DNA of 64,000 nucleotides from Bacillota bacterium (GTDB lineage Bacteria; Bacillota; Clostridia; Oscillospirales; Oscillospiraceae): NCBI GenBank assembly GCA_029225225.1, contig JAQXWB010000077.1, forward strand, positions 1 to 64,000, in the 5' to 3' direction. This document shows, one piece after another, positions 33,987-42,629 of this stretch. Under the pieces are notes generated by a model, which was not told the DNA's origin, made no database searches, and saw nothing but the letters and a program-made list of their open reading frames with translations. The position numbers and the translations under genes are program-made. Every line of letters starts with the position of its first letter. Positions within the stretch are counted from its first letter, which is position 1.

Positions 33987-35663
33987 TTATTCTCTACGGC
34001 GGTGCAGCCGGAATGCGGTTAGCAGACCGATTGCAAGAAGCGGCGGTATAATCCATAGGTACAAGGTGCCGCCGGTTTTCGGCTCAGTTGATGCCGGGAT
34101 GGAGGAAACGTCGAACTTGGGAGCGCCCTGATTCTGCACCTCGGTGTCGTTGCTTAGCGGAACAGAGTCAAAGCCTTCGGTTGCCATAACTTGAAGCGCC
34201 TGCGCCTGCGTCTGCTTCAGATGATATTGCGCGATATACTCAGACAGTGTAAGCGTTTGCCCTGAAGCATATAGACTCGGCGCAGTTTCAGGAGCTTGCC
34301 GGTGGTCATATTTCGAGGTGTAGGAATAAGCGATATTGAGCAAAAGCTGTTCGGAATTTCTTAACGAAAGAATCTCCATTCCGATACCGGCGCCGCAGGA
34401 ATGCGTGCCGATCGGGATCGTGATTTCCGGCACGCCGGCGATTGGGGAGAGCTTGGCGCAGTTGCAGATATATGCGTAGTCATCAGCAGGCGTCGGATGC
34501 TCGGTCACGTTGTAGTCCGGCGTGTGGAGATAGGAGGGAAAGATCAATGCGGAAATCTCGTTCTCTTCAAATACGGCTTCCAGCTTCGCATTTACCTGCT
34601 CCCGCAGATATGTACCGCCGCCGTCATAAGCCGAATAGTTGAAAACCTCCGGTATGGAAATGACCACGACTTCGGCACCACAAGCGATGAACTCAGAGAC
34701 GGCATCCTCAAAAGCGATCAGAATCTCCTCGTCAAGGTCCGACTCTTTTCTGTCATAGGAATTTGCAATGGGATAAGACAGCTCCCACAACACGCCGATA
34801 CGCATACCTTCCAGTGCATTTGCATCCAGATTTTCGGCATAGTTTGTCTCGCCGCCGGTCAACACGTCCAGCATGATTGCCTGATCCTTTACGGTGCGGG
34901 TGATTGCGCCGGGCGTATCCCGCGAGTAATTCAGAATCACACAGCCCTCACGGTCAAGAAGACCGACGGTCGGACGCATGGAAACGCAGCCGTTCAGCGC
35001 GGAGGGATACCGCAGAGATACATTCGTATCGGTGCCGAGGCCCGCAACGCAAAGATTCAGCGAAACGGCTGCCGCGCTGCCCCCGGAGGAGCCACCGGAG
35101 GCAAGCGCGGGATTATATGCGTTGAAGGTCTCGATTCCCAAATCGCTGACGGAGCAGATTGCATCCTGCGCGCCGGCAGACATATTGGTTTTTCCGAGAA
35201 TGATTGCGCCTTCGTCAAGTAAATTCTGCACGACGGCGGCGTTTTCGGAGGGCGCCGAGTAATAGTAAGAATATCCGTTCGTGGTCGGATAGCCCGCGTA
35301 GTCAATATTATCCTTCACTACAATTGGGACACCAAAGAGTGCGCCCGCTGCCGTTCCGTTCGCAATGGCAGCATCACGTTTGTCAGCTTCCTCAAGTGCG
35401 TTATCGCAAATCGTAATAAAGCAATGAAAGGTAGCTTCATAAGCTTCAATGCGTTCAAGATAATACTCCGTCAATTCACGGCAGGTGATCAGACCGAGAT
35501 CAATTGCCTCACGGATTGAGGTGATGTCTGCCTCATATAAGGCATCAAGAAGATCCTGCTTCGGATCCTCGGCGGGGAAGGCTTCCTTGATTGCATCATT
35601 GCCCGCCGCAAACGCCTGTAAGGGCAGGAGAAGAAGGCAGAGAAGAATAAGTAATTTCTTCAC
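33987..35663 (-). CDS. exported amidase-signature enzyme with C-terminal membrane anchor
   Basis: About 558 residues. A signal peptide (KKLLILLCLLLLPLQAFA) is followed by an amidase-signature domain: catalytic Lys in VVKDNIDYAG, Gly/Ser loop ALASGGSSGGSAAAV with the cis-Ser and nucleophile Ser. A helix and Arg tail at the end (LWIIPPLLAIGLLTAFRLHRRRE) would keep it on the membrane. Most relatives are cytoplasmic, so the export is notable; substrates could be extracellular amides or wall peptides. GAGGTG suits GTG 35663 rather than the GTG at 35672. Confidence 0.8.
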   Translation of the reverse strand: MKKLLILLCLLLLPLQAFAAGNDAIKEAFPAEDPKQDLLDALYEADITSIREAIDLGLITCRELTEYYLERIEAYEATFHCFITICDNALEEADKRDAAIANGTAAGALFGVPIVVKDNIDYAGYPTTNGYSYYYSAPSENAAVVQNLLDEGAIILGKTNMSAGAQDAICSVSDLGIETFNAYNPALASGGSSGGSAAAVSLNLCVAGLGTDTNVSLRYPSALNGCVSMRPTVGLLDREGCVILNYSRDTPGAITRTVKDQAIMLDVLTGGETNYAENLDANALEGMRIGVLWELSYPIANSYDRKESDLDEEILIAFEDAVSEFIACGAEVVVISIPEVFNYSAYDGGGTYLREQVNAKLEAVFEENEISALIFPSYLHTPDYNVTEHPTPADDYAYICNCAKLSPIAGVPEITIPIGTHSCGAGIGMEILSLRNSEQLLLNIAYSYTSKYDHRQAPETAPSLYASGQTLTLSEYIAQYHLKQTQAQALQVMATEGFDSVPLSNDTEVQNQGAPKFDVSSIPASTEPKTGGTLYLWIIPPLLAIGLLTAFRLHRRRE

Positions 35664-35809
35664 GATTTGCACCTCAAAATATGTTTTTCATCTTGGGTCT
35701 TACATGAGATTTAAAACGCTTGCCAAAAACAGTAGCTCTGCAAAAGACGGTTGACGAGCATCGGTACACAATTGAAACAATCGAATGATGAAACATACGC
35801 TAATGAAAG

Positions 35810-35846
35810 AAAAAAGTCTCTTTTCCCGAAAGAAAAGAGACTTTTT
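35810..35846 (-). terminator. terminator of the second tRNA-Pro
   Basis: AAAAAAGTCTCTTTTC pairs with GAAAAGAGACTTTTT right after the encoded CCA, with T runs on both strands. Confidence 0.9.
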
Positions 35847-35923
35847 TGGTCCGAGTGACTGGATTCGAACCAGCGGCCTCTTGAACCCCATTCAAGCGCG
35901 ATACCAAACTTCGCCACACCCGG
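35847..35923 (-). tRNA. tRNA-Pro (anticodon GGG)
   Basis: 77 bases on the minus strand. Acceptor CCGGGTG/CACTCGG (with a G-T pair), anticodon stem CTTGA/TCAAG around loop ATGGGGT (anticodon GGG), T arm GCTGG-TTCGAAT-CCAGT, encoded CCA. Confidence 0.95.
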
Positions 35924-36070
35924 ATATTCATTTCGCCCCAATATAGTATCATACTCGTTGCGATTTTGCAAGTACTTTTTTTGTTTTTGGAAAATTTTTT
36001 AAATCGGGCGCTAATTTGATGTCGGATCGACAATTTTAAAAGGAAGGCAGCGGAAAAGCGACTGATAGGT

Positions 36071-36105
36071 TCTCGCCCCGTTTGCTGCTTCCAAACGGGG
36101 CGAGA
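36071..36105. terminator. GC-rich hairpin downstream of the ABC-F gene
   Basis: TCTCGCCCCGTTTG and CAAACGGGGCGAGA form a perfect 14-base stem 40 bases past the stop. Neither strand has a T run, so it may protect the 3' end rather than terminate. Confidence 0.5.
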
Positions 36106-36143
36106 GGGAGAACACATATCTACTTATATCAATTTCGTTCGCG

Positions 36144-37748
36144 TTAGGCTCTGCTTTGTCGCCATTCGAGGAAATCATCATAGGTGCCGATATAGTCCAA
36201 AATCGTGCCGTCGGGGCGGAATTCGATAATACGGTTGGCGACCGATTGCAGCAGCTCGTGGTCATGGCTGGCAAAGAGAATATTGCCCGGGAAAGCGATC
36301 ATGCCCTTGTTGACCGCTTGAATAGACTCCATATCTAAGTGGTTGGTCGGCTGGTCAAGCAGGAGGACGTTTGCGCCGGAAAGCATCATCTTTGAGAGCA
36401 TACAACGCACCTTTTCACCGCCGGATAGGACATTCACGGGTTTAAAAACATCGTCTCCGGAGAAAAGCATCCTGCCGAGGAAGCTGCGCAGATATACGTC
36501 GTCCTTTTTTGCGGAGAATTGCCGCAGCCAATCCACCAAGGAATCTGTACAGCCCTCAAAAAAAGCGGAATTGTCCTTCGGGAAATAGCTTTGCGAGGTG
36601 GATACGCCCCATTTGACCGTGCCCCCGTCTGCTTCCAGTTCGCCCATGAGAATTTTAAACATCGTTGTCTGCGCGACTTCATTCTCGCCGACAAAGGCAA
36701 TTTTGTCATTTTTATTGACGATAAAGGAGACTTTTTCAAGGAGCTTTACACCTTCCACCGTCTTTGAGACGTCCGTGACAAATAGGATATCCTTGCCGAC
36801 CTCGCGCTCCCGCGTGAAACCGACGAAGGGATAACGGCGAGAGGAGGCAGGCATCTCTTCCACGGTCAGCTTGTCCAACAAACGGCGGCGAGCGGTCGCT
36901 TGCTTGCTCTTTGCTTTATTGGCTGCAAAACGGGATATAAAGGTCTGCAATTCCGCAATCTTTTCCTCGTTGCGCTTGTTTTTATTCCGGATGAGCGCCT
37001 GCACAAGCTGACTGGATTCGTACCAGAAGTCATAGTTGCCGACATACATTTTGATCTTTCCGTAGTCAATATCGACGATATGCGTGCAGACGGTGTTGAG
37101 AAAGTGACGGTCATGGCTGACGACAATGACCATACCCTTGTCCTCATAGTCGAGAATGAAGTTCTCGAGCCAATTGATTGACTCAATATCGAGGTTATTG
37201 GTCGGTTCATCCAGCAGGATGATATCCGGGTCGCCGAATAGTGCCTGCGCCAGCAGCACCTTGACCTTCAGCCTGCCGTCGGTATCCGCCATTTTGTCCC
37301 CATGCAGCTCCACGGGGATGCCCAAGCCCTGCAAAATACGGCTTGCGTCGGACTCTGCCTCCCAGCCGTTCAGCTCTGCAAACTCAATCTCCAGCTCTGA
37401 GGCCAGCATTCCGTCCTCGTCGGAGAAATCCGGTTTTGCATAGAGCGCATCCTTCTGCTTCATCACGTCATATAAACGTTTGTTGCCCATGATAACGGTA
37501 TCTAAAACAGTATACTCGTCATATGCAAACTGATTCTGCTTCAAGACCGACATACGAAGTCCGGGCTTGATCGAAATCTCACCCTTGGTGGACTCCAATT
37601 CGCCGGAAAGAAGTCTTAAAAACGTTGACTTGCCCGCGCCGTTTGCGCCGATGACGCCGTAGCAGTTTCCGGCGGTAAATTGCAGATCAACATGCTGAAA
37701 CAGAAAAGTGCCGCCGAATTGCAGCGCAAGATCGCTGACAGTGATCAT
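36144..37748 (-). CDS. ABC-F family ATPase (YkpA/YbiT-like)
   Basis: 534 residues, two ABC domains and no membrane part: a ribosome-acting ABC-F protein. NBD1 has Walker A GANGAGKST and LDEPTNNLD. The linker is the charged ABC-F type (IRNKNKRNEEKIAELQ). NBD2 has signature LSGGEKVRCML and LLDQPTNHLDMES, but its P-loop reads GENEVAQTT where GxxGxGKT is expected: Lys is replaced by Gln. I believe such degenerate NBD2 loops recur in the YkpA-like branch, so this may be normal there. GAGGTG supports ATG 37748. A repeat lies directly upstream. Confidence 0.85.
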   Translation of the reverse strand: MITVSDLALQFGGTFLFQHVDLQFTAGNCYGVIGANGAGKSTFLRLLSGELESTKGEISIKPGLRMSVLKQNQFAYDEYTVLDTVIMGNKRLYDVMKQKDALYAKPDFSDEDGMLASELEIEFAELNGWEAESDASRILQGLGIPVELHGDKMADTDGRLKVKVLLAQALFGDPDIILLDEPTNNLDIESINWLENFILDYEDKGMVIVVSHDRHFLNTVCTHIVDIDYGKIKMYVGNYDFWYESSQLVQALIRNKNKRNEEKIAELQTFISRFAANKAKSKQATARRRLLDKLTVEEMPASSRRYPFVGFTREREVGKDILFVTDVSKTVEGVKLLEKVSFIVNKNDKIAFVGENEVAQTTMFKILMGELEADGGTVKWGVSTSQSYFPKDNSAFFEGCTDSLVDWLRQFSAKKDDVYLRSFLGRMLFSGDDVFKPVNVLSGGEKVRCMLSKMMLSGANVLLLDQPTNHLDMESIQAVNKGMIAFPGNILFASHDHELLQSVANRIIEFRPDGTILDYIGTYDDFLEWRQSRA

Positions 37749-37775
37749 TCGCTTCACCTCATTTTTCTTCTTTTT

Positions 37776-37832
37776 AAGGAAGCTCTGAATCAATCTGCTG
37801 AGCGCCGCAGCCGATTTGTTCAGAGTTTCCTT
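37776..37832. repeat. GGGAA-family MITE-like element, short copy 3
   Basis: AAGGAAGCTCTGAATCAATC and GATTTGTTCAGAGTTTCCTT flank CTGAGCGCCGCAG, matching the right part of the long copy at 18.5 kb. It lies between the MATE gene and the ABC-F gene. Confidence 0.75.
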
Positions 37833-37873
37833 AATAGTTTATCATAAATTCAAGAAGAAATAAAGAAGAAAAA

Positions 37874-39268
37874 CTATTCTGCTTCGGATTGCCGCTGTGT
37901 GCGGCGGCGTTCCAATACTTTCACACTGTGGAAATAAGCGGGTACGAGGAACAGGTCTGCAAGGATCCAAGCGGCAGGATTGGCAAAACAGATCGCGGTA
38001 TAGCCCCAAAGCTCCGCAAGCCAAAAGCCGCAGATGCAGCGCGCAATCATTTCGAAAATCCCGGCAAAAATCGCCTGTTTGGTAAAGGATAGGCCTTGAA
38101 TCATAAAGCGAAGAATGTTCACGAAAGCAAGCGAGATATAAAACGCACCGTTGCAGATCAAAAATTCTCTGGCGTATTTTGCAATCTCTAAACGCGTCGC
38201 AAGCGGCTCGGCAGAATCAATGAACAGCATCGAAAGCTGTGTTCCGAAAAAGATCATGATCGGCAAAACGAGCAGAGAGTAGATTACCGCGAGAAGCCCG
38301 CAGGAGGCAACGCCCTTGTGCAGACGTTCAAGCTTCATCGCGCCGTAGTTCTGTGCGCCGTAGACAGCCATAGTCGTACCCATTGCGTCAAAGGTACAGG
38401 CAAAAAGCTGATTGATCTTATTGCCGACCGTGACGGCTGCGATATAGTTCGCCGCAAGACCGTTGACGGCTGCCTGCACGACGATTGTGCCGATGGCTGT
38501 GATGGAGTATTGCAAGCCCATCGGAACGCCCATCGAGAACAAACGGAGCAGATATGCTTTGCGCGGTTTCAGATCGTCACAGGTAAGCCGCAGCACCGGA
38601 TAACGCCGAAACATCACGATCAGGCAGAGTATGCCGGAGATTGCCTGAGACAGCACGGTTGCCCATGCCGGACCCGAGACGCCCATATTCAGAAGACGCA
38701 CGGAGAGAATGTCAAACAGAACATTCAGCAGGGACGAAAGAATCAGAAAGTAGATCGGCGTTTTGGAATCACCGAGCGAACGAATGATGCCGGAGAGCAA
38801 ATTATAGAGGATCGTCACGGGAATTCCGAGGAAGATCACAAAGATATAAAAGATATAATTGTATGCCTCCTTGAAAATTTCCGACGGCGTATCCATCCAA
38901 TGCAGGATCGTCGAACAAAGAAAGCAGACACAGACGGTGATTACAACTGCGAATACTGCGGAGAGCCAAAAACCGTTGGCAACATACTTGCGCAGACCGT
39001 CTTCGTCGCCTTCGCCGAATTTTTGCGCCACGGGGATGACAAAGCCGTTGCAGATGCCGATGCAGAAACCGAGCACCAAAAAGTTGATCGAGCCGGTCGA
39101 ACCGACGCCTGCCAGCGCGTTAACACCGAGGTAGCGTCCGACCACGAGGGTATCGACCATATTATACAGCTGCTGAAACAGTAATCCGCCGAGCAGGGGG
39201 AGCAAAAAGCCGAGAATCAGTTTCATCGGCGAGCCGAACGTCAGATTTTTTACGGAGCTTTTTCCCAT
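37874..39268 (-). CDS. MATE-family multidrug efflux transporter
   Basis: 464 residues and twelve predicted helices in two related halves. The family word PLLGGLLFQQLYNMVDTLVVGRYLG opens the first half, and QYSITAIGTIVVQAAVN marks the second. Cation-driven export of cationic drugs is typical. AAGGAGG is well placed before the ATG. It precedes the ABC-F gene, from which a repeat separates it. Substrate cannot be read from sequence. Confidence 0.92.
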   Translation of the reverse strand: MGKSSVKNLTFGSPMKLILGFLLPLLGGLLFQQLYNMVDTLVVGRYLGVNALAGVGSTGSINFLVLGFCIGICNGFVIPVAQKFGEGDEDGLRKYVANGFWLSAVFAVVITVCVCFLCSTILHWMDTPSEIFKEAYNYIFYIFVIFLGIPVTILYNLLSGIIRSLGDSKTPIYFLILSSLLNVLFDILSVRLLNMGVSGPAWATVLSQAISGILCLIVMFRRYPVLRLTCDDLKPRKAYLLRLFSMGVPMGLQYSITAIGTIVVQAAVNGLAANYIAAVTVGNKINQLFACTFDAMGTTMAVYGAQNYGAMKLERLHKGVASCGLLAVIYSLLVLPIMIFFGTQLSMLFIDSAEPLATRLEIAKYAREFLICNGAFYISLAFVNILRFMIQGLSFTKQAIFAGIFEMIARCICGFWLAELWGYTAICFANPAAWILADLFLVPAYFHSVKVLERRRTQRQSEAE

Positions 39269-39496
39269 TGCGTTTTCCTCCTTTCAACCGCGCATAAGTT
39301 TACAGTGGAAAGTGGGAAGATGCAAGATGGAATACTTCCGTTTTTTTACGCATACCTTAAGGGAAAAACTGTCAAAGTATACAAAATAGCTTGAAGATAT
39401 TTATGCAATGTGGACACTTCTCATTTTCAGTTCACTGCCTAAGAAGAAAAATAACGGAGATCACGGCGAAATGTGTAAATAATTTGTAACGAGGGC

Positions 39497-39556
39497 TTGC
39501 AAAACAAAAAATCGACGCTATAATATGAATTAGCACTCAGGCACTTCGAGTGCCAA
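39497..39556 (+). promoter_or_regulatory. promoter and CIRCE operator of htpG
   Basis: TTGCAA (39497-39502), 16-base spacer, TATAAT (39519-39524). Then TTAGCACTC-N9-GAGTGCCAA at 39530-39556, one base off the CIRCE consensus TTAGCACTC-N9-GAGTGCTAA, the binding site of the heat-shock repressor HrcA. The preceding 39269-39496 holds no gene. Confidence 0.88.
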
Positions 39557-39579
39557 TTTTACGAAGGAAGCTGAGAAAT

Positions 39580-41493
39580 ATGGCAAAGAAACAATTTAAG
39601 GCGGAGTCCAAACGACTGTTGGATTTGATGATCAATTCCATTTACACACACAAGGAAATCTTTTTACGCGAGCTGATCTCCAATGCCTCGGACGCCATTG
39701 ACAAGCTGGCGTATTTGGCTCTGACAGATGAAAAGGTCGGTCTGAACCGCAGCGATTTTGTCATTCGTCTTGCAGCCGACAAAGAGGCGCGGACGCTGAC
39801 CGTCTCCGATAACGGCATCGGCATGAGTAAGGAGGAGATGGAGGAGAATCTCGGCACGATCGCGCACAGCGGCTCTCTGCAATTCAAAACCGAGATGGAA
39901 AAGCAGGACGACATTGACATCATCGGGCAGTTCGGTGTCGGCTTCTATTCCGCATTTATGGTTGCCGAAAAGGTGACGGTTGTCTCCAAGAAGTATGGCT
40001 CGGAGGAGGCGTGGCAGTGGGAATCCACCGGCGCGGACGGCTACACCATCACGCCCTGTGAGAAGGAGAGCGTCGGCACGGAGATCACCCTCTATCTGAA
40101 AGCGGATACGGACGACGAGCGTTACAGCGATTACCTGTCCGACTATCGTCTGCGCAGCTTGGTCAAGAAATACTCCGATTACATCCGTTACCCAATCAAG
40201 ATGGAGGTCGAGGAGCAGCGCCCCGTAGAGGAGTCGGAGGAAGAGAATGCGGAAAAAGACGGGCAGAAGGAACCGAAGTACGAGACTGTCATAGAGGATC
40301 AGACATTCAACTCCATGGTTCCGCTTTGGCAAAAGAACAAAAAAGACGTGACGGAAGAGGAGTATCAGAGCTTCTATCGCGAGAAGTTCTTTGACTATGA
40401 GCCGCCCGCAGGTGTGATTCATGTCAGCGTGGAAGGCGCTGTGACTTACAAAGCGCTGCTCTACATCCCGAGTAAGGCGCCTTACGATTTCTACACCAAG
40501 GACTATAAGCATGGTTTGCAGCTCTATTCCTCGGGCGTACTCATCATGGAGAATTGTGCTGATCTGCTGCCGGAGCATTTCCGCTTCGTCCGTGGCGTGG
40601 TCGATACACAGGATCTGAGCCTCAACATCAGCCGAGAGCTTTTGCAGCATACGCGTGAGCTGAAAACAATCGCTGCAAACCTCGAAAAGAAGATCAAGGC
40701 GGAGCTGCTGCGTCTGCTGGAAAACGAGCGCGAAAAGTACGAGAAGTTCTACGCAGCCTTTGGCAGACAGCTCAAGTACGGTCTTGTCTCCGATTATGGG
40801 ATGCACAAGGAGCTTTTGCAGGACCTGGTCGAGTTCCGCTCGGACAAGGAGGGCAAGCTCGTTACACTCAAGGAATACTGCGCGGCGATGCCCGAATCGC
40901 AGAAGCACATCTATTTTGCAACCGGCAGCAGCGCAGAGCAGCTTTCCAAGCTTCCGCAGACCAAGATGCTGCGTGATCGCGGCTTTGATGTGCTGCTTCT
41001 GACGGAGCAGGTCGATGAGTTTATCCCGCAGACCCTGCGCACCTTTGAGGAGCATGCGTTCCGTAATATTCTGACGGATGATCTTGACCTTGCCACCGAC
41101 GAGGAGAAGAAAGCAGCGGAGGAAAAAGCGGAGGAGTTCAAGTCCTGCCTCGATTTCCTCAAGGAGACGCTCGGAGAGAAGGTTGCGCAGGTGCGTGTCT
41201 CTTCTGACCTCGGGGAGCATCCCGTCACGATGGTGCCTGACGGCGGCATGAGCTTTGAAATGGAGAAGTATTTCCGTACGCTTGATCCGAATTCCGATTA
41301 CCATTGCGGCAGAATTTTGGAGGTCAACCCCGCGCACCCGGCACTGCTTGCACTGAAGACGAGCATGGACGATGACACGGAGAAAGCTAAGAAATACGCG
41401 GAGCTGCTCTACTGCCAAGGCTTACTGATGGCAAACCTTCCCCTTGAGGATCCGACCGCCTATACCGACCTTGTTTGCGAATTGATGAAATAA
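39580..41493 (+). CDS. htpG: Hsp90 chaperone HtpG
   Basis: 637 residues, full length. The ATPase domain has FLRELISNASDAIDKL, DNGIGM and GQFGVGFYSAFMV; the middle domain has the catalytic Arg region LNISRELLQ; the C-terminal dimerisation domain is present. An acidic stretch (EESEEENAEKDGQ) replaces the charged linker. The start MAKKQFKAESKRLL at 39580 has GGAAG upstream. The CIRCE site puts it in the HrcA heat-shock regulon, whereas in B. subtilis htpG is not HrcA-controlled. Confidence 0.97.
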   Translation: MAKKQFKAESKRLLDLMINSIYTHKEIFLRELISNASDAIDKLAYLALTDEKVGLNRSDFVIRLAADKEARTLTVSDNGIGMSKEEMEENLGTIAHSGSLQFKTEMEKQDDIDIIGQFGVGFYSAFMVAEKVTVVSKKYGSEEAWQWESTGADGYTITPCEKESVGTEITLYLKADTDDERYSDYLSDYRLRSLVKKYSDYIRYPIKMEVEEQRPVEESEEENAEKDGQKEPKYETVIEDQTFNSMVPLWQKNKKDVTEEEYQSFYREKFFDYEPPAGVIHVSVEGAVTYKALLYIPSKAPYDFYTKDYKHGLQLYSSGVLIMENCADLLPEHFRFVRGVVDTQDLSLNISRELLQHTRELKTIAANLEKKIKAELLRLLENEREKYEKFYAAFGRQLKYGLVSDYGMHKELLQDLVEFRSDKEGKLVTLKEYCAAMPESQKHIYFATGSSAEQLSKLPQTKMLRDRGFDVLLLTEQVDEFIPQTLRTFEEHAFRNILTDDLDLATDEEKKAAEEKAEEFKSCLDFLKETLGEKVAQVRVSSDLGEHPVTMVPDGGMSFEMEKYFRTLDPNSDYHCGRILEVNPAHPALLALKTSMDDDTEKAKKYAELLYCQGLLMANLPLEDPTAYTDLVCELMK

Positions 41494-41502
41494 GAAACAA
41501 AT

Positions 41503-41724
41503 AAACCTGCCGAAGTTCATAGGCTTCAGGCTGTCAAATAGCTATCGTTTTGTCATTGCAGAATCCCGAAGGGTTCGTGGCAATCTTGCAGAATGATTTC
41601 ATATTTCGTCACCTTTTCGGCGAATATGAAGCCTTTCTCATGAGATTGCCACGTCGCTTTGCTCCTTGCAATGACATATCGAGGCTGTTTGTCAGACTGA
41701 ATCCTGTCGAACTACGGCAGGTTT
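41503..41724. repeat. CATTGC-type long palindromic element, copy 2
   Basis: Outer arms AAACCTGCCGAAGTTC and GAACTACGGCAGGTTT (one mismatch), then AGGNTTCAGNCTGNCAAANAGC words, then TGTCATTGCA/TGCAATGACA, then GTGGCAATCT/AGATTGCCAC, then TTCATATTTCG/CGAATATGAA at the centre. Both halves mirror each other over about 100 bases. T residues follow the right end, so it may double as the htpG terminator. The 75-codon ORF here is an artefact. Confidence 0.75.
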
Positions 41725-41851
41725 TTGATTATGTAGGAAGAGGACATGCCCAATACCGCGAACGAATGGAAAGGTGAAAAAGCGCGTGATTGCCATATTG
41801 CTGGACAAGGTCGTTCCATTTTGCGATGCGGCATGAAGCGGTAAAAAAACA

Positions 41852-42232
41852 TCATTTCAGAGGCAGCATGCTGCGATCTTGAAAAGCGCCACAGGGGATT
41901 CGGAACAAATCAACCAGCCAGCCAATGCCGAATAATCCACAGGTAAATAAATAGAGAAGCCCCGTGCCGCCTTTTCCGACATAAAAATAATGCGCACCAA
42001 AATAGCCAAGGAAGAAACAAAGCAAAAATGCAACCCACTTATTCTTCGTGCTGACACATCTTGGAGTATACACTGCCTGCGGCTGGAACGGGGCATAATA
42101 TGTGGGTTGCGGCGCGGCATAGTAATTGTTAATGATTACATTTTGCGGCTTTGCGTGTTCGATCTGTGTACCGCAAAAATCACAGAAATTCTGGTCATCC
42201 CGCACAGGCGCGCCGCAGCTTTTACAATTCAT
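41852..42232 (-). CDS. TM2-domain membrane protein with zinc ribbon
   Basis: 126 residues. MNCKSCGAPVRDDQNFCDFCG is a zinc ribbon (CxxC, CxxC); a Tyr/Pro/Gln-rich linker follows; then a TM2 domain with two helices (KWVAFLLCFFLGYFGAHYFYVGK, GLLYLFTCGLFGIGWLVDL). TM2 proteins are widespread, with no settled function. It is 9 bases from the TSCPD gene and co-transcribed with it. Confidence 0.85.
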   Translation of the reverse strand: MNCKSCGAPVRDDQNFCDFCGTQIEHAKPQNVIINNYYAAPQPTYYAPFQPQAVYTPRCVSTKNKWVAFLLCFFLGYFGAHYFYVGKGGTGLLYLFTCGLFGIGWLVDLFRIPCGAFQDRSMLPLK

Positions 42233-42241
42233 ATTGTCTCC

Positions 42242-42490
42242 TTATTTTTCCTTTGCTTGCATCAAAGCCGTTGCGAGCTGGTCGGGGCAGGAGGTGGGCT
42301 TCATGCCGCACTTGACACCCTTCAGGCGGGAGATCACCTCATCGACGGGCATTCCCTCCGCCAACAGAGAGACACCCTGCGTGTTGCCGCTGCACCCGCC
42401 GATAAAACGGATGTTGGAAACGATGTTATCATTGATCTCAAAAAGGATCTTGCTTGCGCAGACACCGCGCGTTTTATATTCGTATTGCAT
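42242..42490 (-). CDS. TSCPD-domain protein (TIGR03905 type)
   Basis: 82 residues with GGCSGNTQGVSLLAEGM and the namesake TSCPD at residues 67-71. This small domain occurs alone or at the C-terminus of some ribonucleotide reductases; Cys residues (10, 33, 62, 69) suggest metal binding. Function alone is unknown. AAGGAG precedes the ATG. Confidence 0.85.
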   Translation of the reverse strand: MQYEYKTRGVCASKILFEINDNIVSNIRFIGGCSGNTQGVSLLAEGMPVDEVISRLKGVKCGMKPTSCPDQLATALMQAKEK

Positions 42491-42517
42491 TGTGTTTTTC
42501 TCCTTTGTTTTTTCTTA

Positions 42518-42545
42518 ATTATATCAAAAGAGACGGGATTTGCAA
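42518..42545 (-). promoter_or_regulatory. promoter for the TSCPD-TM2 pair
   Basis: Minus strand TTGCAA (42540-42545), 16-base spacer, TATAAT (42518-42523). Confidence 0.65.
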
Positions 42546-42629
42546 GTCCCCTTGTTTGAGAAAAAAGAAAACGGGAATCCTATCAAGAAACGATCTCGTT
42601 TGCATACGAGACAGATGAAGGAGGAAACA

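Noticed and set aside
38318-39184. 288-codon plus-strand ORF antisense to the MATE gene
   Set aside because: His/Arg/Asp-rich composition typical of the antisense of a membrane protein gene.
39664-41418. 584-codon ORF antisense to htpG
   Set aside because: It is the mirror frame of a strongly conserved Hsp90 gene; the translation has no known motif and no ribosome site.
41550-41777. 75-codon ORF
   Set aside because: Lies within the CATTGC palindromic repeat; chance frame.
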